Origin: Serratia symbiotica
GTDB taxonomy: Bacteria > Pseudomonadota > Gammaproteobacteria > Enterobacterales > Enterobacteriaceae
Direction of reading: 5' to 3'
DNA: 64,000 bases
NCBI GenBank assembly: GCA_900155695.1
Contig: FUHL01000001.1
Span: 868,001 to 932,000, forward strand
The notes beneath the pieces are model-generated. The model did no database searches. It was given only the letters and a program-made list of their open reading frames with translations, and had not been told where the DNA came from. Below, piece after piece: positions 37,875-48,340 of the stretch. The stretch's first letter is position 1. Every line of letters begins with the position of its first letter. Position numbers and translations under genes: made by a program.

Positions 37875-38924
37875 ATGAAAATATTGATTATAGGACCATC
37901 ATGGCTTGGAGACATGATGATGTCACAAAGCCTCTATCGTACATTGAAAGTTAGATATCCATCTGCAGAAATAGATGTGATAGCAGCAGCATGGTTTTCC
38001 CCATTACTAGCGCGTATGCCAGAAGTAAATACATCGATAACGATGAAAATTAGTCATGGCATAATCACTATTGGAGAATCCAGGCGTCTTGGCCATGCAC
38101 TTCGTGTAAATAAGTATGATTGTGCTTATGTATTGCCAAACTCATTTAAATCTGCATTAGTACCCTTTTTTGCGAATATACCCCAACGTACAGGTTGGCT
38201 GGGTGAAATACGTTTCGGTCTGCTAAATGATATTCTCTTTATGAAGAAAGCTGCTTTTCCCTTAATGGTACATCATTATGTAGCATTAGCTTATAATAAA
38301 GAACGTATTCGATGTATTCTAGATTTTCCTCAACCAATATTATGGCCTAAGATCAACGTCAGAGAAGAAGAAATAGTTCAAATAATTACTATGTTTAATT
38401 TAATCGATCATCGACCAATGATTGGATTTTGCCCAGGGGCAGCATTTGGTCCGGCAAAACGTTGGCCACATTATCACTACGCTACATTGGCTAAGCACTT
38501 AATTAAAAAAGGTTATACAATAACCCTATTAGGGTCGGCACAAGAATACAAAAGTAGCGAAAAAATTCGTACAATATTACCAAAAGATATCCGTCACTAT
38601 TGCATTAATTTAGCTGGAAAAACGAACTTAGATCAAGCGGCGATCTTGATCGCTTCATGCCAATTAATTATTAGCAACGATTCTGGTTTGATGCACATTG
38701 CTGCTGCATTAAATAAACCATTAATAGCTCTATATGGCCCAAGTAATCCAGACTTTACACCGCCATTATCTCATAAAGCTCAGGTAATCCGTTTAATAAG
38801 CGGTTACCAAAAAGTGCGTAAAGGTTTAGGGGAATATGGTTATCATCAAAGCCTTATAGACCTTCATCCATATAAGGTATTAGAAAAATTAACACCATTA
38901 CTTACTGCGACTAGTAAGGAATAG
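37875..38924 (+). CDS. waaF: LPS heptosyltransferase II
   Basis: Adds the second L,D-heptose of the LPS inner core at the cytoplasmic membrane face; GT9 family. The 349 residues match E. coli WaaF (348). Seen: N-terminal MKILIIGPSWLGDMMMSQSL, FCPGAAFGPAKRWP in the middle, and the donor-site stretch ISNDSGLMHIAAALNKP. It starts 11 bases after hldD and ends 2 bases before waaC, so the three are an operon. Confidence 0.96.
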   Translation: MKILIIGPSWLGDMMMSQSLYRTLKVRYPSAEIDVIAAAWFSPLLARMPEVNTSITMKISHGIITIGESRRLGHALRVNKYDCAYVLPNSFKSALVPFFANIPQRTGWLGEIRFGLLNDILFMKKAAFPLMVHHYVALAYNKERIRCILDFPQPILWPKINVREEEIVQIITMFNLIDHRPMIGFCPGAAFGPAKRWPHYHYATLAKHLIKKGYTITLLGSAQEYKSSEKIRTILPKDIRHYCINLAGKTNLDQAAILIASCQLIISNDSGLMHIAAALNKPLIALYGPSNPDFTPPLSHKAQVIRLISGYQKVRKGLGEYGYHQSLIDLHPYKVLEKLTPLLTATSKE

Positions 38925-38926
38925 AT

Positions 38927-39883
38927 ATGCACGTATTGATCATTAAAACATCCTCGATGGGAGATATACTTCATACCCTTCCTGCACTGACTGATGCCAT
39001 ACAGTCTATTCCTGGAATACGATTTGACTGGGTAGTTGAAGAAAGTTTTAGTCCAATACCAACTTGGCATCCAGCCGTAGATCGTGTAATACCAGTAGCT
39101 ATACGTCGCTGGCGTAAAAATTGGTTTAGTCAAATCACGCGCCAGCAACGTGGTAATTTTAAAGCAACTATACAACAACGTACTTATGATTTAGTAATCG
39201 ATGCACAGGGACTGATTAAAAGCGCAGCGTTAATCACACGCCTAGTTAAAGCTAGTAAACATGGTCAATGTTATAAAAGTATACGAGAACCCTTGGCCAG
39301 TTTCTTCTATAATTATAGGCATAAGATAAGTAAGCAGCAGCATGCTGTAGAACGGATACGTCAGCTGTTTGCTAAAAGCCTGAAGTATAAATATCAAAAT
39401 AGTACCGGAGATTACGCAATCGCTGAATACTTATTGAGTCCATTGCCATCTGATGCTGGACAATATATGGTATTTTTACATGCCACTGCTCGCCCTAATA
39501 AAAAATGGCCAGAAAAAAACTGGCGTGAGCTAATTCATTTGCTAAAAAATAGAGGACTTAAGATTAAATTACCGTGGGGTATGGAATCTGAACGACTCAG
39601 CGCACTAAGGTTAGCAGCGGGCTTTACATATGTTGAAGTGTTACCACCACTTACCCTACGACAGGTTGCTATGTTGTTAGGTGGTGCTACAATCGTAGTA
39701 TCAGTAGATACTGGACTTAGCCATCTTGCAGCAGCACTAAATAAACCAAATATTACACTGTTTGGACCAACAGATCCAGGGTTAGTGGGCGGGTACGGTA
39801 AAAATCAGTGTCCTTGCCTGCCGCTAGTAGGCAACACAATGAAAGATATAAGTGCAGAACAAGTTTATAGCCTATTGCAGTAA
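38927..39883 (+). CDS. waaC: LPS heptosyltransferase I
   Basis: Adds the first heptose to Kdo2-lipid A; GT9 family, paralog of WaaF. The 318 residues match E. coli WaaC (319). Seen: MHVLIIKTSSMGDILHTLPA with the catalytic-base Asp region, FLHATARPNKKWPEKNWREL, and the donor-binding VSVDTGLSHLAAALNKP. Last active gene of the operon; the downstream DNA holds outer-core pseudogene remains. Confidence 0.96.
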   Translation: MHVLIIKTSSMGDILHTLPALTDAIQSIPGIRFDWVVEESFSPIPTWHPAVDRVIPVAIRRWRKNWFSQITRQQRGNFKATIQQRTYDLVIDAQGLIKSAALITRLVKASKHGQCYKSIREPLASFFYNYRHKISKQQHAVERIRQLFAKSLKYKYQNSTGDYAIAEYLLSPLPSDAGQYMVFLHATARPNKKWPEKNWRELIHLLKNRGLKIKLPWGMESERLSALRLAAGFTYVEVLPPLTLRQVAMLLGGATIVVSVDTGLSHLAAALNKPNITLFGPTDPGLVGGYGKNQCPCLPLVGNTMKDISAEQVYSLLQ

Positions 39884-40984
39884 TAATAAAACATTTGTCA
39901 TATTTTTTCTTAACGTAGATGATTGATCATACTAGTCTTAAAGACATTTATTATTGTAATAACATCACATTAGGAAATTATCTACAGAGGATATTAACCA
40001 CTTGACTTATCGGTATGGTCAGAATAAATGCAAAAGATTAACTAATTTTGATTAATAACAAGAATGTTGCATCCCTATAGAAATCACATAGTAATTTGCT
40101 GCATCTCATGTATACTATGAGAGTATTGTTTATTTTAGTAGAGACTACTATGCAATAGTATATATTATAATAAACTTAAAAACTAGCATCTCTGTTAACT
40201 TATCTTAAAAACATACACTTTATTGCAACGATAGATAATCGAAGAATGTATTTTTAACAAAATACAAAACTTCTTTTATCGGTATATTTTTGCTATCAAA
40301 AGATATATTAATATATCTTTTGATATTCTTATTCTATTATTAGAACCATCTAGCTTTAGAGATAAAATTGCACTAATATCAGAATATTTTTATCATAGCG
40401 GTCACTATGTATATTTTAAATATAAAGTCTGCATACATCTCTAGATGTATAGTAAGATAGATCAATAGATCATTAAGACAAAATGATAAATATAGTATAT
40501 TTTAGTTATCCATATCATAAGATTATATGATAGAATTGAATATAAGCGATTCAAATTACTAAGTAGAAATATAAAAAATAACAATCACTACTTAAATTGT
40601 AATTAATATTATTAAAAGTTATAAGTTTAATTTATTATAGATTATACGATTGACATCGTATTTAAGTTACAATATCTTAAAATACAATATATCTTTTGCA
40701 GTTTAGGGCATTTATTAGTAATAAATTACCTTTTAAAATTGTCTAATGCAAACATCTTTTACACTAAATCCTATTAAAATTTAATAATGAGATATGAATA
40801 ATCTATGTCAATAAAATAAATAAAATATTGTATATAAAAATTAAATAAATACATGAGCTATGCGTGAATATTTACTATATCACATTATATAAAAATTAAG
40901 GTTAATGACAGTTATTATAGATAAAATATAATTTTGACTGTATTATTATAGACGTAATAGTTACAAAATAAAGTAACCAATCAG
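39884..40984. other. Noncoding region after waaC
   Basis: No gene readable. By analogy with related waa clusters it may hold traces of outer-core or ligase genes, but I recovered none. It contains the 32-bp perfect palindrome at 40294-40325. Confidence 0.5.
40294..40325. repeat. Perfect 32-bp palindrome
   Basis: The 16 bases 40294-40309 are the exact reverse complement of 40310-40325 with no spacer. It lies 411 bases after waaC, and is followed on the plus strand by a moderately T-rich stretch. A terminator, a protein site or a mutational product are all possible. Confidence 0.9.
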
Positions 40985-41577
40985 TCGGCAAGCATATTGT
41001 TTAGCCATGATTCGACAAAATACAGACAAGATGGTGATACTTTTAGTATTGTATCTCACGTGACTTCAAAGTATTCGCATAGCATTAGTCACGATTTAAA
41101 TATCATCAATCATGAATAGAATGAAGTGATCCATCATAATTAGCATATTGATCTATTTATCTATACTATCGCGTATATAGGACTCATGAACCGCGTACTG
41201 CGCTGTGCAGTATAAAATAGAATATTATAGCATAAGGAAGTGCTTAATTTAGTGTATATTCATGAACCTTTTCCTAGATGTAATATTTATCTTGCTGGTG
41301 ATGTTATACACCGTCATTAGCTACGAAAATGTGTTGCATTGCTTTTAGCATGGCAACATAAATGTTTATTTTTACGATGGTTATCGTCGTTTATGTAAGT
41401 CGCACTAAACACGCGATATACTCTGTGCCTGAAATGAAATCTATTATTTATAACGCGAATATGCAGGTGATGAAACAAGACATTATTGTAGAGAATGGCA
41501 TACTAGACGATAATATTATCTTGATCTATAATACAATAGATAATAAAAACTTAAAATCAGGCGATAGAATAAATTAG
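40985..41577 (+). pseudogene. wabG: Decayed WabG-like LPS core glycosyltransferase
   Basis: Three collinear fragments in different frames match GT4 core-LPS glycosyltransferases of the Klebsiella/Serratia WabG type (recalled from memory). Near 41001: LAMIRQ, then after a frameshift KYRQDGDTFSIVS (family LALVRQ-KYRPDGGAERFVS). From 41261: HEPFPRCNIYLAGDVIHRH then a TAG at 41318 (family HERIPGCDIYRAGDGVHRRW; the stop replaces Trp). From about 41380 in a new frame: YVSRTKHAIYSVPEMKSIIY and on to IYNTID (family YVMRAEREMF...PELRGVICNAEM...VIYNAID). The C-terminal half is not readable. Ancestrally this enzyme extends the heptose region of the core. Confidence 0.75.
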
Positions 41578-42267
41578 AAATGATTGTGTGATCAATATAG
41601 CATGCTGCAAAAATGTATATTTTTTTATTTTGATCAGCGTATGCTTTGAATAGAAAGTATTATCTGCTGTATATGATTACAATCACTGTAAAGTACTTTT
41701 CTGATCAATTAGTTCAACTTGTTATTTAACACATAGATATAAAAGAAGGTAGTAATTTCGTTCGTTTATTACTATCTAAGCAATTATTTATGATAAAATA
41801 AATCTTGAATATAATGATATTATTCATGATGATTATCAATATATCTTCAGAATACTGAAGATATATTGTCGTATATTAATCAATATTAATGATATTATTT
41901 ATATTTAAGTATCTAAATTATACTTAAGCAAATAATGATATAAATTAATTCATGCAATTAATATCATTAAATGCTAATACTAATTCAGTATACTTTTTTC
42001 TATATAAAGTACAGGACATGAAACCTACTAATTCAATAAAATATATCATAACTATTACATAAAAATAAAGCGTTGTATAAGAAAATAAAATTTATTTCAT
42101 TTTAAAAATACTTTTTAAACTATTTTATTACCATAAATAAAAAAATATTTTCATTAATTTTTTTAGTATCATTTTAATATATTATATGAATTTATACTAA
42201 AATAACTTAATTAACGCATTTCTATTCAATGATGATATAATTATAATTTTGCATTAGCATTCATAAT
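41578..42267. other. Noncoding region before waaA
   Basis: No gene seen; presumably the lost 3-prime part of the wabG-like gene and further core genes. Contains the 14-bp hairpin at 41837-41868. The waaA promoter should lie in its last part. Confidence 0.5.
41837..41868. repeat. 14-bp perfect inverted repeat
   Basis: caatatatcttcag (41837-41850) pairs exactly with 41855-41868 across a 4-base loop (aata). No flanking gene and no T run; possibly the relic terminator of lost core genes. Confidence 0.85.
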
Positions 42268-43554
42268 ATGGATAGAATTTTATTACTTTTTTATCAGATA
42301 CTTTTCTACTTTATCCAACCTTTGATCTTGCTTCGTTTATTACTACGTAGCCTTAAAGCTCCAGATTACCGTCAACGCTGGGCAGAACGCTATGGATATT
42401 GCAGCGGAAAAGTAGCACCTGGTGGTATAATGCTTCATGCTGTTTCTGTCGGAGAGACAGTAGCTGCTGTACCCCTTGTGCGAGCACTGATATACCATTA
42501 CCCTCATTTACCTTTGACTGTGACTACAATGACACCAACAGGTTCCGAATGTGTACTATCTGCCTTGGGAAAAGATGTATACCATGTCTATCTACCTTAT
42601 GATTTACCTGGTGCAGTGAAACGCTTCCTAGACCAAGTCGATCCTAAATTAGTGATTATCATGGAAACTGAGTTGTGGCCAAACTTGATTAATGCGCTAT
42701 ATCAACGGCACATTCCTCTAGTTATCGCTAACGCACGTCTTTCAGCACGCTCTGCTGCAAGGTATAAGAAAATTAGCTATTTTTTTCGTAACATATTACA
42801 GCGCATTACTTTGATCGCCGTACAAAATCAGGAAGATTGTGATCGCTTCGTCGAATTGGGCCTAAAACACTCGCAACTAATTGTGACGAGTAGTCTAAAA
42901 TTTGATATCTCTATTACACCAGAACTTGCTAATCGTACTGTTCTCCTAAGACAACAATGGGCACCGCATCGCCTAGTTTGGATCGCTACCAGTACCCATG
43001 ATGGTGAAGAACGCATTTTACTGGCCGCACAACGTCGACTTTTAGAAAAGTACCCTAATTTATTACTAATACTAGTACCACGTCAACCAGAACGTTTTCC
43101 TACTGCTCAAAATATGTCAAAAAAAGCCGGCTTTAGCTATATACTTCGTAGTAGTGGAGAAATACCTTCCGACAATACGCAAATTGTAATTGGGGACACC
43201 ATAGGTGAATTAATGCTACTCTATGGTATTGCTGAGCTAGCATTTATTGGTGGTAGTTTAGTTAACCGTGGTGGACATAACCCTTTAGAAGCTGCTGCCT
43301 ATGCTATACCAGTACTTATGGGACCGTATACATTTAACTTTAATGATATCTGCAAAAAGCTATCTAAAGCAAAAGGATTGATTACTGTATCAGATACAGA
43401 GTCTTTAGTTAAAGCAGTGGAGCTCCTACTAATTGACAAGGATTATCGCCGTAACTATGGTCTTCATGCAGCAGAAGTATTACATCAGAATCAGGGAGCT
43501 CTGCAACACCTTCTACAACTCTTAGAACCTTATCTCCCACCTAGGAGACATTAA
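42268..43554 (+). CDS. waaA: 3-deoxy-D-manno-octulosonic acid (Kdo) transferase
   Basis: Adds Kdo residues to lipid IVA, the first sugar step of LPS. The 428 residues match E. coli WaaA (425). N-terminal hydrophobic anchor (residues 4-25, rich in Leu/Ile/Phe), then the acceptor-side catalytic motif HAVSVGETVAA with the catalytic Glu near residue 61, and METELWPN. C-terminal donor domain has FIGGSLVNRGGHNPLEAAAY. The stop is immediately followed by the start of the waaE pseudogene. Essential in most Gram-negatives, so retained. Confidence 0.96.
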   Translation: MDRILLLFYQILFYFIQPLILLRLLLRSLKAPDYRQRWAERYGYCSGKVAPGGIMLHAVSVGETVAAVPLVRALIYHYPHLPLTVTTMTPTGSECVLSALGKDVYHVYLPYDLPGAVKRFLDQVDPKLVIIMETELWPNLINALYQRHIPLVIANARLSARSAARYKKISYFFRNILQRITLIAVQNQEDCDRFVELGLKHSQLIVTSSLKFDISITPELANRTVLLRQQWAPHRLVWIATSTHDGEERILLAAQRRLLEKYPNLLLILVPRQPERFPTAQNMSKKAGFSYILRSSGEIPSDNTQIVIGDTIGELMLLYGIAELAFIGGSLVNRGGHNPLEAAAYAIPVLMGPYTFNFNDICKKLSKAKGLITVSDTESLVKAVELLLIDKDYRRNYGLHAAEVLHQNQGALQHLLQLLEPYLPPRRH

Positions 43555-44228
43555 ATGAGGAGATGTAAACGCCTACCGTCGGTAATTCTTACTAAAATAA
43601 AGTCAATATTTGACCCGATTGAGTGCTTGCAGTCGCTTTATCTGATGATATTATTATATTTCATTCTAGTGGTCAAGATGACGGCATCGTTATTGCTAAA
43701 ATAGGGTATAAAAATATTTATTCATATCAAGATCGGTGTTTTTTGGGTACACAACGTGTTTAGCATATAACATGCCAGTCAGAACTGCATCTTGATGATT
43801 TATTTAGACTGACATGTAAAACATACACTAAGACACTCCATAGAAATGGTATTAACCATATCAATAAAAAGCATTATTTATAGTTTTACGTACCGTAATT
43901 TATTTCTTTATCAATTTTATTTGCCACACTGGATGTAATTTAGATGTAGTAAATTGTTTATAGTGCTAATGATCGTAAGTGATTTATGATATCATTGTAA
44001 ATTCATAACTTAATATTAATATTTCCACAGGATTAGATTTCGCGCTTATCTATTACATTCTACCTGTCTGTTGTGATTTTGTCTTCTAACGAAAAGTTAC
44101 GTGATGATGCAGATTAGTCCAATCAGGAATACTAAAATTGAGAACGATGTAGCTACTTATCTATTCGCATGCATATATTCAATGCTTTCTGTAAGAAATA
44201 TTTATTTTTTGCTAGCTTACTAGCTAGT
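43555..44228 (+). pseudogene. waaE: Decayed WaaE (KdtX) LPS core glucosyltransferase
   Basis: The 774-base gap between waaA and coaD equals the size of waaE, which sits exactly here in Yersinia, Serratia and Klebsiella. Fragments in shifting frames follow the WaaE order (recalled sequence). From 43555: MRRCKRLPSVILTK (family KRLSVVMIAK). From 43629: AVALSDDIIIFHSSGQDDGI (family SVAWADEIVVLDSGSEDNT). Then GTQRV, a stop, and DDLFRLT near 43800. From 43879: YSFTYRNLFLYQFYLPHW (family YSIARSNLFLGRF...W). Near 44075: CCDFVF-stop-RK (family CRDFAAFQKK). Several stops and frameshifts, so it is inactive. Confidence 0.8.
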
Positions 44229-44325
44229 AGATATATCTTAGATATTATCTCTAGTAAAAGAAAAATATACTGTTAATAAATATACTGCATTGTAGTCAAT
44301 AAACCAAAAATACTTAAAGAAGTAA

Positions 44326-44814
<489 letters not shown>

Positions 44815-45741
44815 TCTATTGGTATTAGTAATAGCAAAATAGCAGCAGTACTATTATATTTATGCTCTATAAATGCATAACAGCTAATCATTGAACTTGC
44901 ACTTTCTCTTTAATGCTCATGTTCTTAAAATAGCAATTACAAACTATTAAACATTCCATGCTCTCCTGCATTGGAATCCTATTTGATCACTAAAGAGTGC
45001 AGTATTAATTTAAAAATATAATTTAGGATGTTATAAAATCATTACTTTATATGATTAACCTTTAAAGAATGCATGACCATACTTGTATGGAAGAATTTTA
45101 AGATCAATAATCCAATTTCATATTATTAGTTAATGTATAAGTAATAGAGTAATATAAAGGATTAAAATTAATTATTTTTATTGCTCATATCCTCTATACT
45201 GTAATTTAAGAAATCTTTCTTGGTATCTTGGTAGAACGAGCCTTCTATGATAAACGAATTCAATTTATTTCTAAATAATTAAAAACATATGTCTAATCTA
45301 AAATTCAATTTATTTTACTAAGAAATTCTTAAATAATATTAGCATAAAGTATTTTAAGTAATTAGTTTCAATTGAATTAAATAATTCCTAAATGAGCAAT
45401 ATCAGCGATAAAATAAATAAATTATTTACAAGTGAAATAATGCATTCTTGAAATAATTAATAAAGTATTTAAGTCATGCTATAATGATTATAGTAGATAT
45501 TTAATATTTCATGAATATTGATTCAATCATCCTCATTATCTATTATGATAATCAATTAATAATTATAGGAGTTATTTCATTATTGTGTCTTCTTTGTGTA
45601 TTTTTAATAAAAAATAATAAGCATTAATAAATAATCATACTGCTCATATAATATACAATATCATATTGAATCGTTTCAATCTATATCCGTGCCACTATGT
45701 CCGTTTAGGTATGTCTTACGATACTATTATCTTAATATTTT
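44815..45741. other. Gene desert where mutM lies in E. coli
   Basis: No gene found. E. coli has mutM here on the minus strand between rpmG and coaD. A minus-strand stretch near 44900-44980 with two cysteines is faintly reminiscent of the MutM zinc finger but too weak to call. Confidence 0.5.
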
Positions 45742-45775
45742 AAAAATAAAACCCGGGGGGGGTTAACCAGGTTTT
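45742..45775 (-). terminator. rpmB-rpmG terminator
   Basis: On the minus strand a 9-bp stem (aaaacctgg with ccgggtttt, one T-G pair) is followed by TTTTATTTTTA. It lies just after the rpmG stop. The loop side contains eight consecutive G (plus strand 45755-45762), the longest G run I noticed in the window. Confidence 0.85.
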
Positions 45776-45790
45776 ATCACTTGATTACAA

Positions 45791-45958
45791 TTATTTAATT
45801 TTTGCCTCTTTATAAATAACATGCTTGCGGATAACTGGATCAAATTTCTTGATTTCTAACTTTTCTAATTTGGTGCGCTTGTTCTTCATGGTCGTGTAAA
45901 AGTGACCAGTGCCAGAAGAAGAAATTAACTTAATCTTCTCTCGAAGACCTTTAGCCAT
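45791..45958 (-). CDS. rpmG: 50S ribosomal protein L33
   Basis: Small zinc-ribbon-family protein of the large subunit near the E site. The 55-residue product begins [20 protein letters not shown] and ends VIYKEAKIK, nearly identical to E. coli RpmG. The two N-terminal and two C-terminal Cys of some L33 forms are absent, as in E. coli, so this is the C-minus type. It starts 11 bases after rpmB and ends before a strong terminator: the conserved rpmBG operon, here without mutM. Confidence 0.97.
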   Translation of the reverse strand: MAKGLREKIKLISSSGTGHFYTTMKNKRTKLEKLEIKKFDPVIRKHVIYKEAKIK

Positions 45959-45969
45959 GATGAAGTTCC

Positions 45970-46206
45970 TTAATAATTGTGACCACGGGCGCGCAGATCG
46001 GATAAAATCATGCTAATGCCTTTTTTATCGATAAAACGCATACCTTTAGCAGATACACGAAGGGTTACAAATCGATGCTCATCCTCAACCCAAAAACGAT
46101 GCGAATGTAAGTTAGGGATAAAACGACGTTTTGTCGCATTCATTGCGTGTGAACGATTGTTGCCGCTCATAGGACACTTGCCAGTAACTTGGCAAATTCG
46201 TGACAT
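45970..46206 (-). CDS. rpmB: 50S ribosomal protein L28
   Basis: Large-subunit protein. The 78 residues equal E. coli length and carry the family blocks [40 protein letters not shown] and [11 protein letters not shown]. First gene of the rpmB-rpmG operon; a plausible sigma-70 promoter lies about 90 bases upstream. No anomaly. Confidence 0.97.
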   Translation of the reverse strand: MSRICQVTGKCPMSGNNRSHAMNATKRRFIPNLHSHRFWVEDEHRFVTLRVSAKGMRFIDKKGISMILSDLRARGHNY

Positions 46207-46291
46207 GTCTATTCTCCAAAAAATAAAATACTCTTAAATTGCATGTAAAATGAACTAGTTATTAATAATTTTTAATGCTATGACAGAACTA

Positions 46292-46321
46292 TTTATATTA
46301 AATATATAATCGTCCGGTCAA
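46292..46321 (-). promoter_or_regulatory. Probable sigma-70 promoter of rpmBG
   Basis: On the minus strand TTGACC (46321-46316) and TATAAA (46297-46292) are spaced by 18 bases, close to the sigma-70 consensus. It would give a leader of about 80 bases before rpmB. Confidence 0.5.
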
Positions 46322-46504
46322 AACATGCATGTATTGTTCCTTATTCCAAACCTAAGTTTTATAAATTTGCCATAGTATAAACTTTGCAATTGCAGTGCTC
46401 AAGTAATGAAGTGCTCAAAGTATGATAAAGTTGCATATAATCCATTAAATAATCCATCTAACCACTGCATATTTAAACATGCTGATTTTGATGATATCAA
46501 GATA

Positions 46505-46535
46505 TTAATGAGTTAATGAACAATTAACTCATTAA
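46505..46535. repeat. 13-bp perfect inverted repeat
   Basis: ttaatgagttaat (46505-46517) pairs exactly with attaactcattaa (46523-46535) across gaaca. It lies 300 bases upstream of rpmB in noncoding DNA. Confidence 0.85.
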
Positions 46536-48300
46536 AATAGAAATATTGCGATTTTAGATAAAATAGCAATAGAATGCTAGATTGATACGATTAACATGTA
46601 TGTCTTATAAAGCAAACCGACCCCCTAACAATAAAATTAAATGTCTATTAAGAAAATAATCTGGCATTTTTCTATGAAGTGTAAAGACCTTGCATTTGAA
46701 ATTTTCATACTAGACTAGTATGTTTTTTTAAAATAAAATATTTTACGGAAATTAATAGATGGAATTTAATGTAAGGAAAATATTTAATTTGCTAAACAAT
46801 ACTAGAAATATTTTAGCTATATTTTTATTTTATAACTTAATGACTTAATATATAATCTAATCTAGATACTATCACATAAAATGCTTAAATAATTTTTCAT
46901 TTTTAATAAAATTGATATGTATCTACATGTTATGCAAGAAAGTTGCCGCTATGATATTTTTAGATTACAATGAGACATCATAATTATTTATTAAAAACTT
47001 ATTGATCGTTTTATAAAGAAACAATGTTAAGCAAAATTTATAATACTACTGCAAGGAAATAAATAAAAGCATTTAATGAACTACGATTTTTATTCTGGCT
47101 ATGATATAAACTTTAATGTCAATAATAGATATTAGGTAGACAATAGAAGTATTGTCTATCATTATTAGGCAACTTAAATCTTTATAGAAAAAATAAGTAA
47201 TATTGTGCAGTGTATGATTATATAGAAAATAAAGCTATTGATATATCATATAGATATGTATATTCTACTAACAGTAGAGAGAAAAAATTTTAAAACTATA
47301 CCTATGAACTAAATAAAAACAAAATATAGAATTTTTTAAAATTATACCAAAAGTTAAGAATATCATCTAATTTATCAACCAACTAGGTTCGAAAACTTTA
47401 ATATAATAGCACTATATTATATTTTAAAATTTTTACATGATGAGTTGTCTATGACGAACATGTGACTAATGTCACATCATGATATTCAAGAAAATACTAC
47501 TATCAAAAGATATTCTATATTTAGTACTTTGACTAAAAAGTCAATATTTCTTTTATTCGCGCAAATTAGATAAAAGCACATACTATATAAGTAGAATAAA
47601 AGTATATCATCACTAGTTAGAAAAAAACGAATATATCTATATTTACTAAACATATTAGCATACTCTAAATCTCTATGCTCGCTTTAAATTAGATAGGATA
47701 TAATATCCTATTTATTCATACTGGAAGCAAGACTAAAATAGTCAATGAGATTATAATAAATAGCACTATACCTAAGAAAAAATATTAATCTTTTGTGAAT
47801 TAACTAATATTTATATTCGTCATTAGAACAATAAATAATATTGTATAAATACTGAATATTAATAACATTTTGCTTCAAAAGTTATTTATACAGAATACAT
47901 ATAGTTATGTAATATATAGTAGATACTGAAAAAAGTTTAAAGTACGTATCTATTTAAAACTGAAAATCAAGTTATCTATCCCTGATTATTAAATAATACA
48001 TCTAAAAGATTGTAAATAAAATTTATAGTGCAACAATAAGATATTTGAACTTGATCATGCTAGTAATAGACTAAAACAGTTATCAGCTAGTACGCCGTGT
48101 AACGTTATAAGTGTCTTACTACACTATCCTTCATACTAAATTAATGATCTATAATTAAAAATAAAATAGTATCTATAAACGACTGTAGAAAAAAGATGCT
48201 AAAATAATTATAATATTTCCTAAATTAAAATAGATTGATAAAATCCTTTATAGACATATAAAGGAAAAAATTGATATTTATGAAACTCATAATTAAAGCT

Positions 48301-48326
48301 AAAACGGCACCTTACGGTACCGTTTT
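48301..48326. terminator. ihfB terminator
   Basis: AAAACGG.ACC arms with a GTAA loop form an 11-bp stem with one G-T pair, ending in TTTT on both strands. It lies 15-40 bases after the ihfB stop (minus strand) and would work in either direction. Confidence 0.8.
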
Positions 48327-48340
48327 ATTTTATCCAAAAA

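Larger units (their letters stand above)
46207..48300. other. 2.1-kb gene desert between rpmB and ihfB
   Basis: No gene found; radC, coaBC, dut and slmA lie upstream of rpmB in E. coli and are not readable here. Contains the rpmB promoter region and a 13-bp perfect hairpin at 46505-46535. Confidence 0.6.

Noticed and set aside
41362-41577. 71-residue open frame as an independent hypothetical gene
   Set aside because: Its residues align with the middle of a WabG-type glycosyltransferase whose other parts are readable in neighbouring frames, so it is a pseudogene fragment.
44900-44980. Minus-strand Cys-containing stretch as a mutM zinc-finger remnant
   Set aside because: Only scattered Cys and a final Gln agree; no collinear alignment like those for waaE or wabG.
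47380-47402. ctaggttcgaaaac as a possible tRNA T-arm
   Set aside because: The flanking five-base arms do not pair and no cloverleaf can be drawn.
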